Shown piece by piece: positions 55,701-62,565 of a DNA stretch of 64,000 bases (position 1 is the stretch's first letter; every line of letters starts with the position of its first letter). Origin of the DNA: Sarcocystis neurona (taxonomy: Eukaryota > Apicomplexa > Conoidasida > Eucoccidiorida > Sarcocystidae); assembly GCA_000727475.1 (NCBI GenBank), contig KL647289.1:7058629-7122628 (forward strand). The letters are read 5' to 3'. The notes below the pieces were generated by a model that was given only the letters and a program-made list of their open reading frames with translations, ran no database searches and was not told the DNA's origin. The position numbers were made by a program, and so were the translations under genes.

Positions 55701-58086
55701 ATATATGTATGTAGTTCTTTTTGGACGTAGAGACAGACCTGTACATATTTTATATACACGTGTATATCTGTCTGCACATGCTTTGACGCTCTGCCCGCGG
55801 GTGCCTTGTTATTGCACACAGATACAGCTGGAGAGAAATCCATTTGCGCAGCAGAGATACCAAAGATAGGCGCCTGCGTGTGTGTATGTGTGTTGCGCGT
55901 GGACGTGCACACGTCTTGTGTGTTTACAGAGGTGTCCCGGTGGCGTCTACCCTCCTCCATATTTGTGCTCTTATGTCTGTCTTATCCCGCCTTTCTTTTC
56001 CCTTTCTTCCGTTCGTTTCTTCATTTTCTGCTTCGTTCCCCTTGGTCGGCTCCGTTTGCAGTCGCCTTCGGTGTAGTGATGGCGTGGCGTTTGCACCTGC
56101 TGCTGTTTGCCTTGTTCCGCTTTCGTGTTTTATATACGTATGCATACCACATGTCTATATATGAATATGTGTATAACATACAATATATGTGCATATAAGT
56201 ATCAGTTTGGGAATAGACAGCCTTTCGTCTTATCTTCTTTGTCTTTTTATTTCGTGTTTCGTCTTGACATTATACTGGGTTACCACCTGTTGAAAGAGCG
56301 TTTTCTGGTTAAACGGATGATGCAGCGCTACACGGCGTGGATGTGCCCGCCAGCAGAGGACTACATGCCGATCCAGTGCTTCCCTTACCACCCGTACAAG
56401 CCTCCGGTGTACGTGGAGCCTCGCGCAGCCATAGTAGCGTTGTTCCGCGAATTTCTGCGGGCGTCTTATCGACCGTCGTTTTACCTGACGCCGCTGCTCA
56501 CGGAGTACCGGCTCCACCACGTGCGGCAGCACCAGCTCGCGTGGGAAGCTGCTGCAGCATTTCGCCCAAATGCAGCAGCCGCCGCAGCGAGCAGCCGGGC
56601 GCTGCTCTACAGCGGCGCCGGCATTGGAAGAGGGCTCGACGGAGACTTGATGGGAGCAAGGGGCGGAAAAATAGGCAGCGGAGCAGGTGGAGGAGGAGGA
56701 GCAGCAGCAGCTCTTTTCGAAGAGGAGGAAAGCGACTTCGACGGAGCAGCACAGTCGCGAGGTGTTGTTCGTACCACCAGCGTCTGCTCCACTGCAGGTG
56801 TTGCAAAGGAAAGGCGTCGCCACCCTTTGAGAATTCCTACACATCTTCGTCACGCCTCCCCTTCACTCCTTCGCTCGTCTGTCGACCGAAGACTTCGTGT
56901 GCCTGCTCGTAGAATAACGATGGACACGAAGTAACTCCAGCGGAACAAAGCGGAAATTGGAACAAGTACGGACTAAATGAAGAATACTCAGACGCATGCG
57001 CGTACGGACCAGAAGAAAAGTACTCAGGCGCGTGCGCGTACAGACTAAAAGAAAAATACTCGGGCGCGTGCGCCCACGTGCCTGTGGTGTGTCGGGGTGT
57101 AGCCACTTGGTTCACGCAGACAGTTATGTCTCTGTGTATATATATATATATATATGTATAGGTGTATATACAGTTGTGTGTAACTGTATATACACCTTGC
57201 TTTGTGAGGTAGAGGGTGAGTATGCTAGATGTATACAGCGTCGCGAAGCTGTCAGAACATTCGAAGACACAGTACAGAGATAGACACGGACGGCAGGGGA
57301 CGCGTGAATGCTAGTGGTGCGGCTGTGCACGTCGTCAGATCCCTGCCTTTCTCCAGATGTATCTGGGTTCGGTTAAAGAAGCACTCGCATAGTGCACGTC
57401 GTCTGCAGAAGCCGTTCGACAGCTTGTGCTGTGTCACTCCTCGTCATCTCACTCGTACATGGAGAGAGAAAGACGGCGGCAGATGGATGGGCAGATTCTG
57501 AGAGCTAGGTACGCGTAGCTAAGTAGATTAGATGGGTGCAGATGGACACGGATGTCGGGGTGAGACACTTGTGGACAGACAAGTAAAGATGGACAGGTAA
57601 CTCGGATGTTCAGAGAAGAGTAATATATGCTCGTAGCTTGATGCCAGTAATAGTTTTGATAATGTAGCTCTAGAGAGTGAGATGTAGATGTATAGCTCTA
57701 AAGAGTGAGACACCGTGTGGAAAGACCGTTAGATATGGACAGGTGTATGGAGATATACAGAGTAGAGAGATAGATGCAGATGGCTAGCTGTCAAAAGTAA
57801 ATATAGATGAGATAGTTTTAGACAGATATTAGCACTTACGCAGGTATAATACAGACGGATACAAATCCACGGATATAGGAGGGCATGCGTGGCGGATGGA
57901 TATAGGTGCCCGTGTGTATATAATTCAACTGCGTGTAACGTGTCCGTTCCCGGTTCTTTTTTTTTCAGGCCCGCGGGCACCGTCGTGATTTCTAGACGCT
58001 GCTGTCCGGCGCGTCGCTTGATTCTCCACGTCTTTGCGTTGGACCAGGTTTTTCAAACTGCTGCTCCGTCCTATGCACAGACGTAG
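25197..58086 (+). CDS. SNF/SLC6-type sodium:neurotransmitter symporter-like transporter, 16 exons (gene span)
   Basis: Multi-pass membrane transporter of the SNF (SLC6/NSS) family. Members carry amino acids or amines with Na+ across membranes, but the substrate here cannot be told. Exons (plus strand): 25197-25451, 27028-28296, 29315-29438, 32750-32943, 34896-35049, 35906-36146, 38229-38334, 43043-43132, about 43466-43555, 45085-45189, 46949-47072, 49686-49861, 53649-53886, 54694-54815, 56221-56930, 57969-58086; about 1,370 residues. Family marks seen in order: TM1 core [14 protein letters not shown]2 ending in LE, ALTGxLxRG-like loop ([11 protein letters not shown]), TM3 end followed by PHPW, a Cys-bearing extracellular loop, LQGK then TM4, TM6 end [14 protein letters not shown]8 [10 protein letters not shown]10 ending FGWF, and TM11 with a Trp/Phe-Pro signature. 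Nearly all junctions keep frame. Length is about twice a typical 600-residue SLC6 protein because of N- and C-terminal extensions. The start is the first ATG after a pyrimidine-rich leader. The 3' end may instead be the stop at 56934. Confidence 0.85.
25670..26200. repeat. Diverged tandem repeat in transporter intron 1
   Basis: A unit containing GTATGTACATTT(G/C)TCTACAT followed by a TATACA-CTAATATATA stretch occurs near 25739 and 25927, with a partial copy near 25848. TA runs fill the gaps. Confidence 0.6.
26870..26912. repeat. TA and GATA microsatellite
   Basis: (TA)n followed by five GATA units, within intron 1 just before exon 2. Confidence 0.9.
27028..28296 (+). CDS. Transporter exon 2 (N-terminal extension, TM1, TM2)
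   Basis: 423 codons, phase 0 at both ends; donor GAG|GTCAGA. The first half is basic and then turns into a Gly/Ala/Arg/Ser-rich low-complexity stretch (about residues 190-430 of the protein). It ends in [11 protein letters not shown] followed by TM1 (core [12 protein letters not shown]) and TM2 ([20 protein letters not shown]), the classic SNF entry block. The acceptor is placed at ...GACAAAG|TCC because it keeps frame with exon 1; a slightly earlier border at 26982 would break frame. The GC-rich insert is fully open, which argues that it is exon rather than intron. Confidence 0.8.
29315..29438 (+). CDS. Transporter exon 3 (TM2-TM3 loop, start of TM3)
   Basis: Begins after GCTACAG| and ends at GCGA|GTAAGT, a consensus donor; ends with one leftover base. 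Codes [11 protein letters not shown] then [12 protein letters not shown]. The L-x-x-G-x-L-x-R-G motif is the conserved SNF loop after TM2, and the G-x-G-x-L-T-F stretch is the start of TM3. Confidence 0.85.
29740..29882. repeat. TCTA/CT/TA compound microsatellite
   Basis: TCTATC units run into CTCTCT and then (TA)n within intron 3. Confidence 0.85.
30830..31250. repeat. ACT/CTA trinucleotide array in intron 3
   Basis: About 420 bases of TACTACTAC-type repeat with scattered C and G changes. Similar arrays lie at 34710-34850 and 62970-63010. Confidence 0.9.
31845..32745. repeat. CTG-rich block ending at the exon 4 acceptor
   Basis: Long interrupted CTGCTG and GTTGTCCTGCTGCTG units on the sense strand, running up to GTGCTGCAG at 32749. 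All three plus frames stay open for long stretches only because the repeat lacks stops; I treat it as intron 3. Confidence 0.8.
32750..32943 (+). CDS. Transporter exon 4 (end of TM3, extracellular loop 2)
   Basis: Acceptor GTGCTGCAG|, donor GGGAAG|GTAGGT. Two leading bases complete the codon left by exon 3. Codes [12 protein letters not shown], then STPHPW (the SNF post-TM3 LPW-like motif), then a hydrophilic loop with four Cys ([12 protein letters not shown] region). SLC6 proteins carry a disulfide in this loop. The N-Y-S triplet is a possible N-glycosylation site. Confidence 0.85.
33450..33815. repeat. Diverged tandem repeat, about three copies of 110-136 bp
   Basis: CGTACAAA(C/G)AA-TAG-type segments at 33483, 33619 and 33729 are each followed by CAGCTGTACTCTTTC-like text and then TATATA runs. 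The first two copies also share CTGTGCAG-GCTCTG upstream. In intron 4. Confidence 0.65.
34420..34850. repeat. CTG-rich then ACT-rich block before exon 5
   Basis: GCTGCCGCTGCTG-type sequence to about 34640, then ACTACTACC repeats at 34710-34850, ending close to the exon 5 acceptor at 34895. Confidence 0.8.
34896..35049 (+). CDS. Transporter exon 5 (TM4)
   Basis: Acceptor GCATGCAG|, donor TTTC|GTATGT, leaves one base. Codes [16 protein letters not shown], then [18 protein letters not shown] (TM4) and [11 protein letters not shown]. The order matches the SNF block in which the loop is followed by TM4 ending in a W-x-G-x-x-x-x-G stretch. Confidence 0.85.
35060..35315. repeat. Pyrimidine-rich tract in intron 5
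   Basis: TTCTTCTTC and CTCTGTCTTTGC-type sequence on the sense strand directly downstream of exon 5. No exon. Confidence 0.7.
35580..35870. repeat. CTG-rich block before exon 6
   Basis: TGCTGCTGCTGCTG and GTTGCTGCTTCTGCTG units on the sense strand up to 35 bases before the exon 6 acceptor. Confidence 0.8.
35906..36146 (+). CDS. Transporter exon 6 (TM5, extracellular loop 3, TM6)
   Basis: Acceptor GGGAGCAG|, donor ACCAA|GTAACC; an apparent TAA stop lies inside the donor. The two leading bases complete the codon from exon 5. Codes TM5 ([18 protein letters not shown]), a loop with [10 protein letters not shown], and TM6 ([19 protein letters not shown]), matching the SNF TM6 region that ends in a serine-rich SYNK-like motif, here SSFTK. 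Confidence 0.85.
36370..36565. repeat. ATCTATGT octamer array in intron 6
   Basis: About twenty variants of ATCTATGT/ATCTACGT in tandem, with single-base changes. Confidence 0.85.
37670..37815. repeat. Tandem repeat, three copies of 50-58 bp, in intron 6
   Basis: AAATAAGAATGA starts at 37676, 37734 and 37784. Each copy continues with a TATACC-AAATATG-type segment and a TATATA tail; the third is shortened. Confidence 0.8.
38229..38334 (+). CDS. Transporter exon 7 (TM7)
   Basis: Acceptor GTATGCAG|, donor TTCAA|GTGAGG. The first base completes the Lys codon from exon 6. Codes [20 protein letters not shown] and then [15 protein letters not shown], which fits TM7 after the SYNK-like motif. Ends phase 0. 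Confidence 0.8.
39082..39352. repeat. 30-bp minisatellite, about nine copies, in intron 7
   Basis: A GC(A/G)TGC(G/A)C core recurs at 39092, 39121, 39152, 39182, 39212, 39242, 39272, 39303 and 39334, separated by TGTGT-TCTCT-type spacers. Because the period is ten codons, frames on both strands look like peptide repeats. I find no evidence that it is translated. Confidence 0.85.
39600..39916. repeat. TA/TATG microsatellites at the left edge of the gap
   Basis: Repeated GTATGC-TGATATATATATA units, then pure (TA)n of about 30 bases up to the first N. Confidence 0.85.
39917..40675. other. Assembly gap, 759 unresolved bases
   Basis: A run of N flanked on both sides by (TA)n, within transporter intron 7. 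The gap size may be nominal. Any coding exon for the TM7-TM8 loop could lie here. Confidence 0.99.
40676..40860. repeat. TA microsatellites at the right edge of the gap
   Basis: (TA)n runs alternating with GTGTGTACATG-like spacers, the mirror of the left edge. Confidence 0.9.
41040..41300. repeat. Pyrimidine-rich tract in intron 7
   Basis: C/T-rich sequence (CTCTCTCGCTGTCGCTCGCTC-type, broken by few purines) on the sense strand. Frames over it are stop-poor by composition only. Confidence 0.6.
43043..43132 (+). CDS. Transporter exon 8 (TM8)
   Basis: Acceptor GGGCCGCAG|, donor CTGATG|GTAGGT, phase 0 at both ends. Codes [20 protein letters not shown] and then HCMINTLM, equivalent to SNF TM8 (FF...L-x-L-x-S). 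The roughly 20-residue loop normally placed just before TM8 is not seen; see the exon 7-8 finding. Confidence 0.8.
43240..43395. repeat. GGAGACAC tandem array in intron 8
   Basis: Units of GACACGGAGACACATG and CAGAGAGACACA repeated about ten times, just upstream of the uncertain exon 9. Confidence 0.85.
43466..43555 (+). CDS. Transporter exon 9 (TM8-TM9 intracellular loop), borders uncertain
   Basis: Charged loop reading [20 protein letters not shown] then VTQLRKSL, as expected between TM8 and TM9. The only acceptor is TATAG|GGAG, which puts the good frame one base out of phase with exon 8. The 3' border (TTTCT|GTGTAG or nearby) is equally uncertain. Either a mini-exon is missed or one G in the GGG run is an assembly error. 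Confidence 0.5.
44950..45075. repeat. CTG-rich block before exon 10
   Basis: GCTGCTGGTGCTGCTGCTCC and related units on the sense strand, ending ten bases before the exon 10 acceptor. Confidence 0.75.
45085..45189 (+). CDS. Transporter exon 10 (TM9)
   Basis: Acceptor GGGCTGCAG|, donor CAAGTG|GTAAGC, phase 0. Codes [11 protein letters not shown] followed by [19 protein letters not shown] (TM9). A slightly later acceptor (GGGCAG|AGC) is possible and would change the link to exon 9. CTG-rich DNA lies upstream and CAG-rich DNA directly downstream. Confidence 0.75.
45195..45580. repeat. CAG-rich block directly after exon 10
   Basis: CAGCAGCAGTAG, CAGCAGAAGCAG and similar units on the sense strand, the opposite orientation to the blocks that precede exons. 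The frame from exon 10 runs on into it but stops only at 45627; the consensus donor at 45190 argues that it is intron. Confidence 0.75.
46130..46945. repeat. Long pyrimidine-rich tract before exon 11
   Basis: About 800 bases dominated by C and T on the sense strand, ending at TTTCACTCAG. The minus strand reads as a 278-codon Lys/Arg/Glu-rich frame, which I take to be a composition artefact. Confidence 0.75.
46949..47072 (+). CDS. Transporter exon 11 (TM10)
   Basis: Acceptor TTTCACTCAG| after about 800 bases of pyrimidine-rich intron; donor AAAAAAG|GTACGT; leaves one base. Codes [20 protein letters not shown] then [21 protein letters not shown]. The pattern D-Y-F...F-G-W and then a polar segment is the SNF TM10 block. 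Confidence 0.85.
47365..47730. repeat. Tandem repeat with GAAGAATCTT-CAGAG cores in intron 11
   Basis: GCGAAGAATCTT(G/A)CAGAG recurs near 47440 and 47506, with decayed versions at 47380 and 47690. A decayed copy of the 107-bp arm described below lies at about 47572-47645. Confidence 0.65.
47944..48290. repeat. Perfect 107-bp inverted repeat with a 133-bp spacer
   Basis: Left arm 47944-48050 is the exact reverse complement of 48184-48290; identity stops abruptly at both ends of both arms. The spacer is 48051-48183. In intron 11. Could be a foldback (MITE-like) element, a recent inverted duplication, or an assembly join error. No clear target-site duplication seen. Confidence 0.95.
49120..49625. 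repeat. CTG-rich block before exon 12
   Basis: GCTGCTGTGTCTGG and GTTGCTGGTGCTGCTGCC units on the sense strand, ending about 60 bases before the exon 12 acceptor. Confidence 0.8.
49686..49861 (+). CDS. Transporter exon 12 (two extra hydrophobic segments)
   Basis: Acceptor CTCGCGCAG|, donor TTCGGC|GTAAGC. Two leading bases complete the Ala codon from exon 11; ends phase 0. Codes [26 protein letters not shown], then [20 protein letters not shown] and a polar end. In the usual 12-TM SLC6 order, TM11 should follow TM10 almost directly, so this pair looks inserted. Confidence 0.8.
49985..50425. repeat. Tandem repeat, three copies of about 147 bp, in intron 12
   Basis: GTCTTC(A/G) anchors at 50074, 50220 and 50368. 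Each is preceded by TTTCT-CATA and (TA)n and followed by GAT-TATACGTATATA-type sequence. Confidence 0.8.
50925..52145. repeat. Degenerate TAGATA/GATAGATC array, 1.2 kb
   Basis: Almost continuous variants of TAGATAGATC, GTAGATCTACAG and GTAGATAGG. Another such array lies at 57520-57800. In intron 12. Confidence 0.8.
53225..53645. repeat. CTG-rich block before exon 13
   Basis: TTCTGCTGCTG and GTTGCTGCTGTTGCTCC units on the sense strand, running to the acceptor CCTTTCAG at 53648. Confidence 0.8.
53649..53886 (+). CDS. Transporter exon 13 (polar loop and TM11)
   Basis: Acceptor GCCTTTCAG|, donor CCACG|GTACGC, leaves one base. A Cys- and Arg-rich polar stretch ([14 protein letters not shown]...[13 protein letters not shown]) is followed by [20 protein letters not shown], the typical SNF TM11 with aromatic residues then Pro. 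Confidence 0.85.
54410..54660. repeat. Duplicated segment of about 140 bp before exon 14
   Basis: GTGGCCAAGAGAAGGGCAAC at 54470 recurs as AATGGCCAAGAGAAGGGCAG at 54616; both are followed by TTG-ATTCT-GC-GCGGGCGG-GG. The second copy ends close to exon 14. Confidence 0.75.
54694..54815 (+). CDS. Transporter exon 14 (TM12)
   Basis: Acceptor GATGCGCGCAG|, donor CCACGA|GTAAAT. Two leading bases complete the Gly codon from exon 13. Codes [20 protein letters not shown] then [20 protein letters not shown] (TM12). Phase 0 at the end. Confidence 0.8.
56221..56930 (+). CDS. Transporter exon 15 (C-terminal cytosolic tail)
   Basis: The frame runs open past TM12 with [20 protein letters not shown] and then [15 protein letters not shown], similar in layout to the x-ERL-x-x-x-x-x-P segment after TM12 in SLC6 proteins. 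The rest is a tail with Pro/Tyr-rich, Ala-rich, Gly-rich and acidic (EEEESDFD) patches and a basic end. Start chosen after AATAGACAG|; 56206 is equally in frame. The frame hits TAA at 56932, but that TAA lies in a donor ACGAA|GTAACT exactly like the one ending exon 6. Confidence 0.7.
56966..57073. repeat. 36-bp minisatellite, three copies
   Basis: Copies at 56966-57001, 57002-57037 and 57038-57073. Each starts GTAC(G/A)GAC and ends GCG(C/T)G(C)GC-type, with an AGAAGAAAA-TACTC core. It starts 35 bases after the exon 15 donor (or 31 after the alternative stop). Confidence 0.95.
57520..57800. repeat. Degenerate GATA/TAGATG array
   Basis: Variants of GTAGATG, AGATAGATGCAG and TAGCTCTA(A)AGAGTGAGA (the last twice, at 57665 and 57694). 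In intron 15 under the 16-exon model. Confidence 0.6.
57969..58086 (+). CDS. Transporter exon 16 (probable last exon)
   Basis: Follows a textbook acceptor: nine T then CAG at 57966-57968. One leading G completes the Lys codon left by exon 15. Then [20 protein letters not shown] and [17 protein letters not shown] to TAG at 58084. If it is not used, the protein simply ends at 56934. The phase match alone has a one-in-three chance. Confidence 0.45.
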
Positions 58087-58540
58087 ACGTAGGTGTGGAA
58101 GTGCGTGAATAGATGTGGCTGCAAGTATGTGTCTGCGCACGTGTCTTCGTGCGTCTCTTCGAATGAGCATGATTCGCTTCGCGACCACGAATGTCTGGGT
58201 TCTAGCTGCTTTTTGATGTGGCGGTACCAAGGCAGAATCTACTTTGCTTGTAAAACTGCCAGCTCACACGTATGTAATACAAATCTGTAGAGTTTTTTTG
58301 TACCTATAGTGTTTTCCTGTGTATATGTATGTGCGTGCATCGTATATATTTGGAGTTGTTTTTTTGTTGTATGTGATTCACGTATACATACGTATAATGT
58401 GTACTTTCTTTCGTCTGTGTTCACGTATACATATTTGTCTGTTGAGCAAGGCACAAAGGAGACGACGGTTGACGTGCGGGTCTCTCCCCGCATGTTCGGA
58501 TGCGTTTCTCTGCGTGTGCGAGTTGTTTACGGGTGTCCCG

Positions 58541-58945
58541 ATGGCAAACTCACTCACCTCGACGGAAGATCTTCTCCCAGAGCTAGCGAATGGCTGCTCT
58601 GAGGATGGCGTGTGCGACGTTGCCTTCGCTTGTAGAAGAGCGCTGTTTTCTCTATTTTTCTGTGCCGGGTGGGTTTCATCCAAGAGTGTCGAGGTTTTTA
58701 TTGCTCTCTGTCGCATTGTTCGGATTCTTTCCGACGTGCATTTCACTCTTTTTTTTCTCAGGAAGAGAAAGCAAAATCGTGTTTTTTCCAAATTGACATG
58801 TACCAGCCAGCCACAGCTCGAGCGACCAATGTGGTACATGTGGTTTGTCTGGCTGCATGCATGTATGAGTTGTTTATATTCACACGTACATCGATCTTTA
58901 CGTGTATGCTTCTACGTGTATGTGTTCATAGACCCTGTAAAATAG
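58541..58945 (+). CDS. Open frame with ATG, 134 codons, weak candidate
   Basis: Starts MANSLTSTEDLLPELANGCS and continues through a hydrophobic part (LFSLFFCAGWVSSKSVEVFI) to TAA. No family seen, and it extends open upstream of the ATG to 58319. The opposite strand holds an equally long frame (58378-58839), so it may be chance. Confidence 0.2.
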   Translation: MANSLTSTEDLLPELANGCSEDGVCDVAFACRRALFSLFFCAGWVSSKSVEVFIALCRIVRILSDVHFTLFFLRKRKQNRVFSKLTCTSQPQLERPMWYMWFVWLHACMSCLYSHVHRSLRVCFYVYVFIDPVK

Positions 58946-59547
58946 GCAAGGGTCACGGGGGAACTTCACACTCCTGAAGCGCTGCTGTTTCATCACATAC
59001 GCCGGAAGCGTGTCCCCGTGCATCGCGTTCTCAGTCGTGCTCTGCTGCTGTCGCTGGTTGTGTCAGTGCCACTGGCCGCGCTGCAGGGGAGCTGAAGTCT
59101 GTGCTGCGTAGGCGCACACAGCAGTTCTCGTACGTCTGTAGCCCAATTTAGTTTTCGTTGTTGCCATCTCCAGTAGTGTGTGTCTCGTCTCGTCTCAAGA
59201 ACTTCGAATAAAAAGCTCCTCTGTCTGTGTATTTCTTCTCCACTGGGTGACGACTTCTCGCTAGATCGGGGGCGTGAGCGGCTATTAAGACGCAGAGCGT
59301 TCCCAATCCTGTCGCGCAGTGCGTGTTTACAGGTTTGCAAGCGCTTGAATGTAGAGAGGAGCCTACTTTCTTGCATTTGTTGAGAGACGATTTGCAAGAA
59401 TTTACAGGAGGTTCTTGGGCGCGTGTATTGTGGTCATACATCACCGGCAAGAATGCACCCTCGTACAGGAGTCAGTCGTCAGCAGGAGCGGCCGCCCCGT
59501 ATCCGTGAGCGTTTGGGCAGGCCAGCAGCTGCGGGTTGCCACTCGTG

Positions 59548-59592
59548 TGTATGTTTGTGTGTGTGTGTGTGTGTGTGTGTTTGTGTGCGCCT
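59548..59592. repeat. (TG)n microsatellite
   Basis: About twenty TG units with two T interruptions. Confidence 0.9.
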
Positions 59593-61344
59593 TCGCATGC
59601 AAGCCGGCATCAAATGTAGGCAGGGGCTTCTACCGCGCCGTTGCAAATTTTGTGTGACGGGCCGTGCCACGTGTTCTGCGTCAGTTTGACGGTTGCCCAT
59701 CCGTCGCGTCTTTCTAGCTGCTGCGGCCGGGGATTGCGCCCGGGGCTTAGCGCCGCGGCAGATACCTCGAGAAGCGTGGAACGTGGTAACACAACTACAC
59801 TCAGCTAAAGCGGGAAAGGGGGGTACACACTGAAGGGCTCTTCAGAAACGTGCCAAATTTTGATACGAATGAAGAGTCATCCGTGCGCTGCAGGCAAGTT
59901 GGTCTGTGGTACGGTTGCAGGCAACTACTTTAACGCAGGTGTTTTTTTGTCGGCGAGGGCAGCGTCACACTCCTCGCGTCAGTCATGTGTGGAAAGGCTT
60001 TTTCCACTCAAGCTACCCCGTCTCCAGACTTGCTTTTTCTCGTAGGGGGAAGAACTTTCCTTCCGCAGTTGGCCCTGAGAGCCGTCCCCACGTGCGCGAG
60101 CGCTTTTGTCCTCGCTTGTAGATGGTAACAAGTTGAGTAATAGTGACGCGCGTATTGACACAGCTAGTACGGACGTGGGCGCAACACGAAGGTAACAATC
60201 TCGTACTTGAAGCGCAGACCACTCCTAACATGACCCACACGTGCACCCCTACACACATACACTAGCATACATACATACGCACAGACGCATATGCGTAGAC
60301 GTATATGTACACATGCGCGTGTGCATACACGCCAACGTGCACGCACTCCTACAGGGGGACACAGAGGTACAAATAAATATGTACACACACAGATAGGTAT
60401 ACGCGCATACATACACATACAGGTACACGCATGCATATACATACATACCTATACATATATATATATATATATACATATATACACGTTCAGACACATCCAT
60501 ATTCATATACATATATATATATATATGCAAGGATATATGCATCCACACAGACGTGTAAAGGATAAAGAGGGGGAGTGTAGGGCTACGCACGTACGTATGA
60601 TGTGGTTGCGTAGAAAGCAAGGGACTCCAGACAGCGTTGCGCTACGCAGGGCTAATGTTTCGCCCAAACGTTTTAGAAGCGTTGAAGGACGTCTTCAAAA
60701 ATTTGAATTCTGCGTAAGATTCCTGGTGAGGGAACAAATGCTACACACCTTCTCACCTTCCAAATATATACGTGTCTACCTAGATCTATATATATGTATG
60801 TATATACATGTGTAGATAGATGGATGGATCGAGATGCGTATCGCGAGATATATATATATAAGCGAGAAGTACGTAGGTGTTTACCGCCGCATCTGCTTGA
60901 TGGAAAGTCTGTTGCTCGCCTTTAACTGTCAAAGGAAAAGTGTTCCTTGATACTGCCACCGTCGCCAGATCATAGGAACATCCCCGCCTCTCTCTTTCTG
61001 CGTCCATGCTTTGACGTATGGACAGATACACAGGTATACAGTCTCCATACATATATATATATATATAGATGTATATACGTCACGCATTAATACCCTCACA
61101 CAAACACATATACATATATATATACATATGTATGTACAGAGAGAACGACGGAGAACGAGAGAATCACTTCTCTTATGATAAGTAGCGAATCACAATCAGT
61201 TACGTATATTAAACAGAGACACTTGAGTAGACATAGGTAAGACGCAGGATTCAAATACGCATGAGTGTGCCTATAAACACAAAGACATACACATGAGGAG
61301 ATATATATAAATATATATATATATGTACAAGCACAGACATAAAC

Positions 61345-61375
61345 AGAGACACACGTCCACACACATCCACACACA

Positions 61376-61406
<31 letters not shown>

Positions 61407-61408
61407 GC
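61345..61408. repeat. (CA)n microsatellite
   Basis: Interrupted, then pure CA repeat of about 30 units in total. Confidence 0.9.
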
Positions 61409-62165
61409 GTATATGCAAGAGATAGCGAGAGTGGGTGCAGGCATTTTCGTTTTATGATAGAAGCTGTTGAGGAGCGCCGCGCGTGCCTGGGGACTGAAAG
61501 ACGTTGAAGGAGAAGCGGGTATTATCAGACGCTCCCCCGCAGGAAATGGGAGAATTTGAAGCGGCTGGCGCTTTGGCCTGCGCCTCCTTGTTTCTCTCTT
61601 CCTTCCCCTCCTTTCCCGCCTCCTCCTCCTCCCGCGGCTGCTGTCGCGTCTTTCCACAAGGAAGGAAACGCAGGGACAGACGCAGCCGCCTGCCGATGCG
61701 CGCATGCACACCCCAGACAGCAGACGCACAGCAGCGCATTCTGCAACTCGCGCCAGCTGATCAGGTGCTCGCAACTGCGCCGCGTCCCATATATACATAC
61801 ACGCGCATGCAGATTACATACATATGTGTGCGCATATATGGAATCATACGCATATATATGCATGCAGATTATTTATATAAGAACAACTTACCTGTTCTCT
61901 CACATTTACAAATACGCCTTTCCGTATGTGAGGAAAGCGCCGACACACACGCGGAATAGAAGAGTCACTTAAACTTCACGCGGAGGAGGAAGGGGCGCAG
62001 AGATCTACGGCAACACGTCTGTGCGCAGCTTCACGCTTCACACCTTCTGGGCGCATGCGTCTCCACGTACCCCTCCATAAGAGGCGGACACTTCACCTAC
62101 ATATTATAGAAGCGCTACCTAAATGTTGATACGGAGGAGGTAGAAGGGAAGATACACATACCTAA

Positions 62166-62565
62166 AGCCGTCTTCCTTGAGGCGCACGACTCACCACCAC
62201 CTAACACGGCTGTGCAAGTGGCATTCAGCAAGAATTATTGCCGCCCAAAGGGACGGTTCCACCAGAGAGGGAGAGGTGGAACCAGACTGGCAGATGTGGA
62301 CTCAGTGCGGGAGACGCAGAAAAAAGTCCAATTGTACACAAAGTCCTGCATGCGTGTAAGCCCATGCGTCTCCCAGCTCCGTAATAGGAGCCTGCAGTTC
62401 AACCGAGGAGAATCGTCAAGGCACTGCGTTCGTGGCCGGCTCCTAGGGAGACGCCGCAACTCTAAACGTGGACACGCGCACACGCAGATGGACGAGTGCG
62501 CGTATATACGCATCGACGGTGTGTGCTGGGGAAACGTGCACCTCTTTTCTTCTGAAGAGACGTAG
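62166..62565 (+). CDS. Unbiased open stretch, possible plus-strand exon
   Basis: Open for 132 codons between TAA at 62163 and TAG at 62563 without low complexity: AVFLEAHDSPPPNTAVQVAF, then NYCRPKGRFHQRGRGGTRLA and DSVRETQKKVQLYTKSC. The first in-frame ATG is only at 62350, and a donor GCGT|GTAAGC follows at about 62355. So it could be an internal exon of some 190 bases. No family recognised. Confidence 0.25.

Larger units (their letters stand above)
58946..62165. other. No firm gene; microsatellites and weak frames
   Basis: 58.95-60.2 kb resembles the repeat-poor left end of the window. 60.2-61.4 kb is rich in TATA and CACA runs. A GC-rich patch at 61470-61800 has open frames on both strands (plus 61504-61959, minus 61271-61798) without splice or start support. 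A minus-strand donor (AACAG|GTAAGT) lies at about 61888. Confidence 0.4.
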
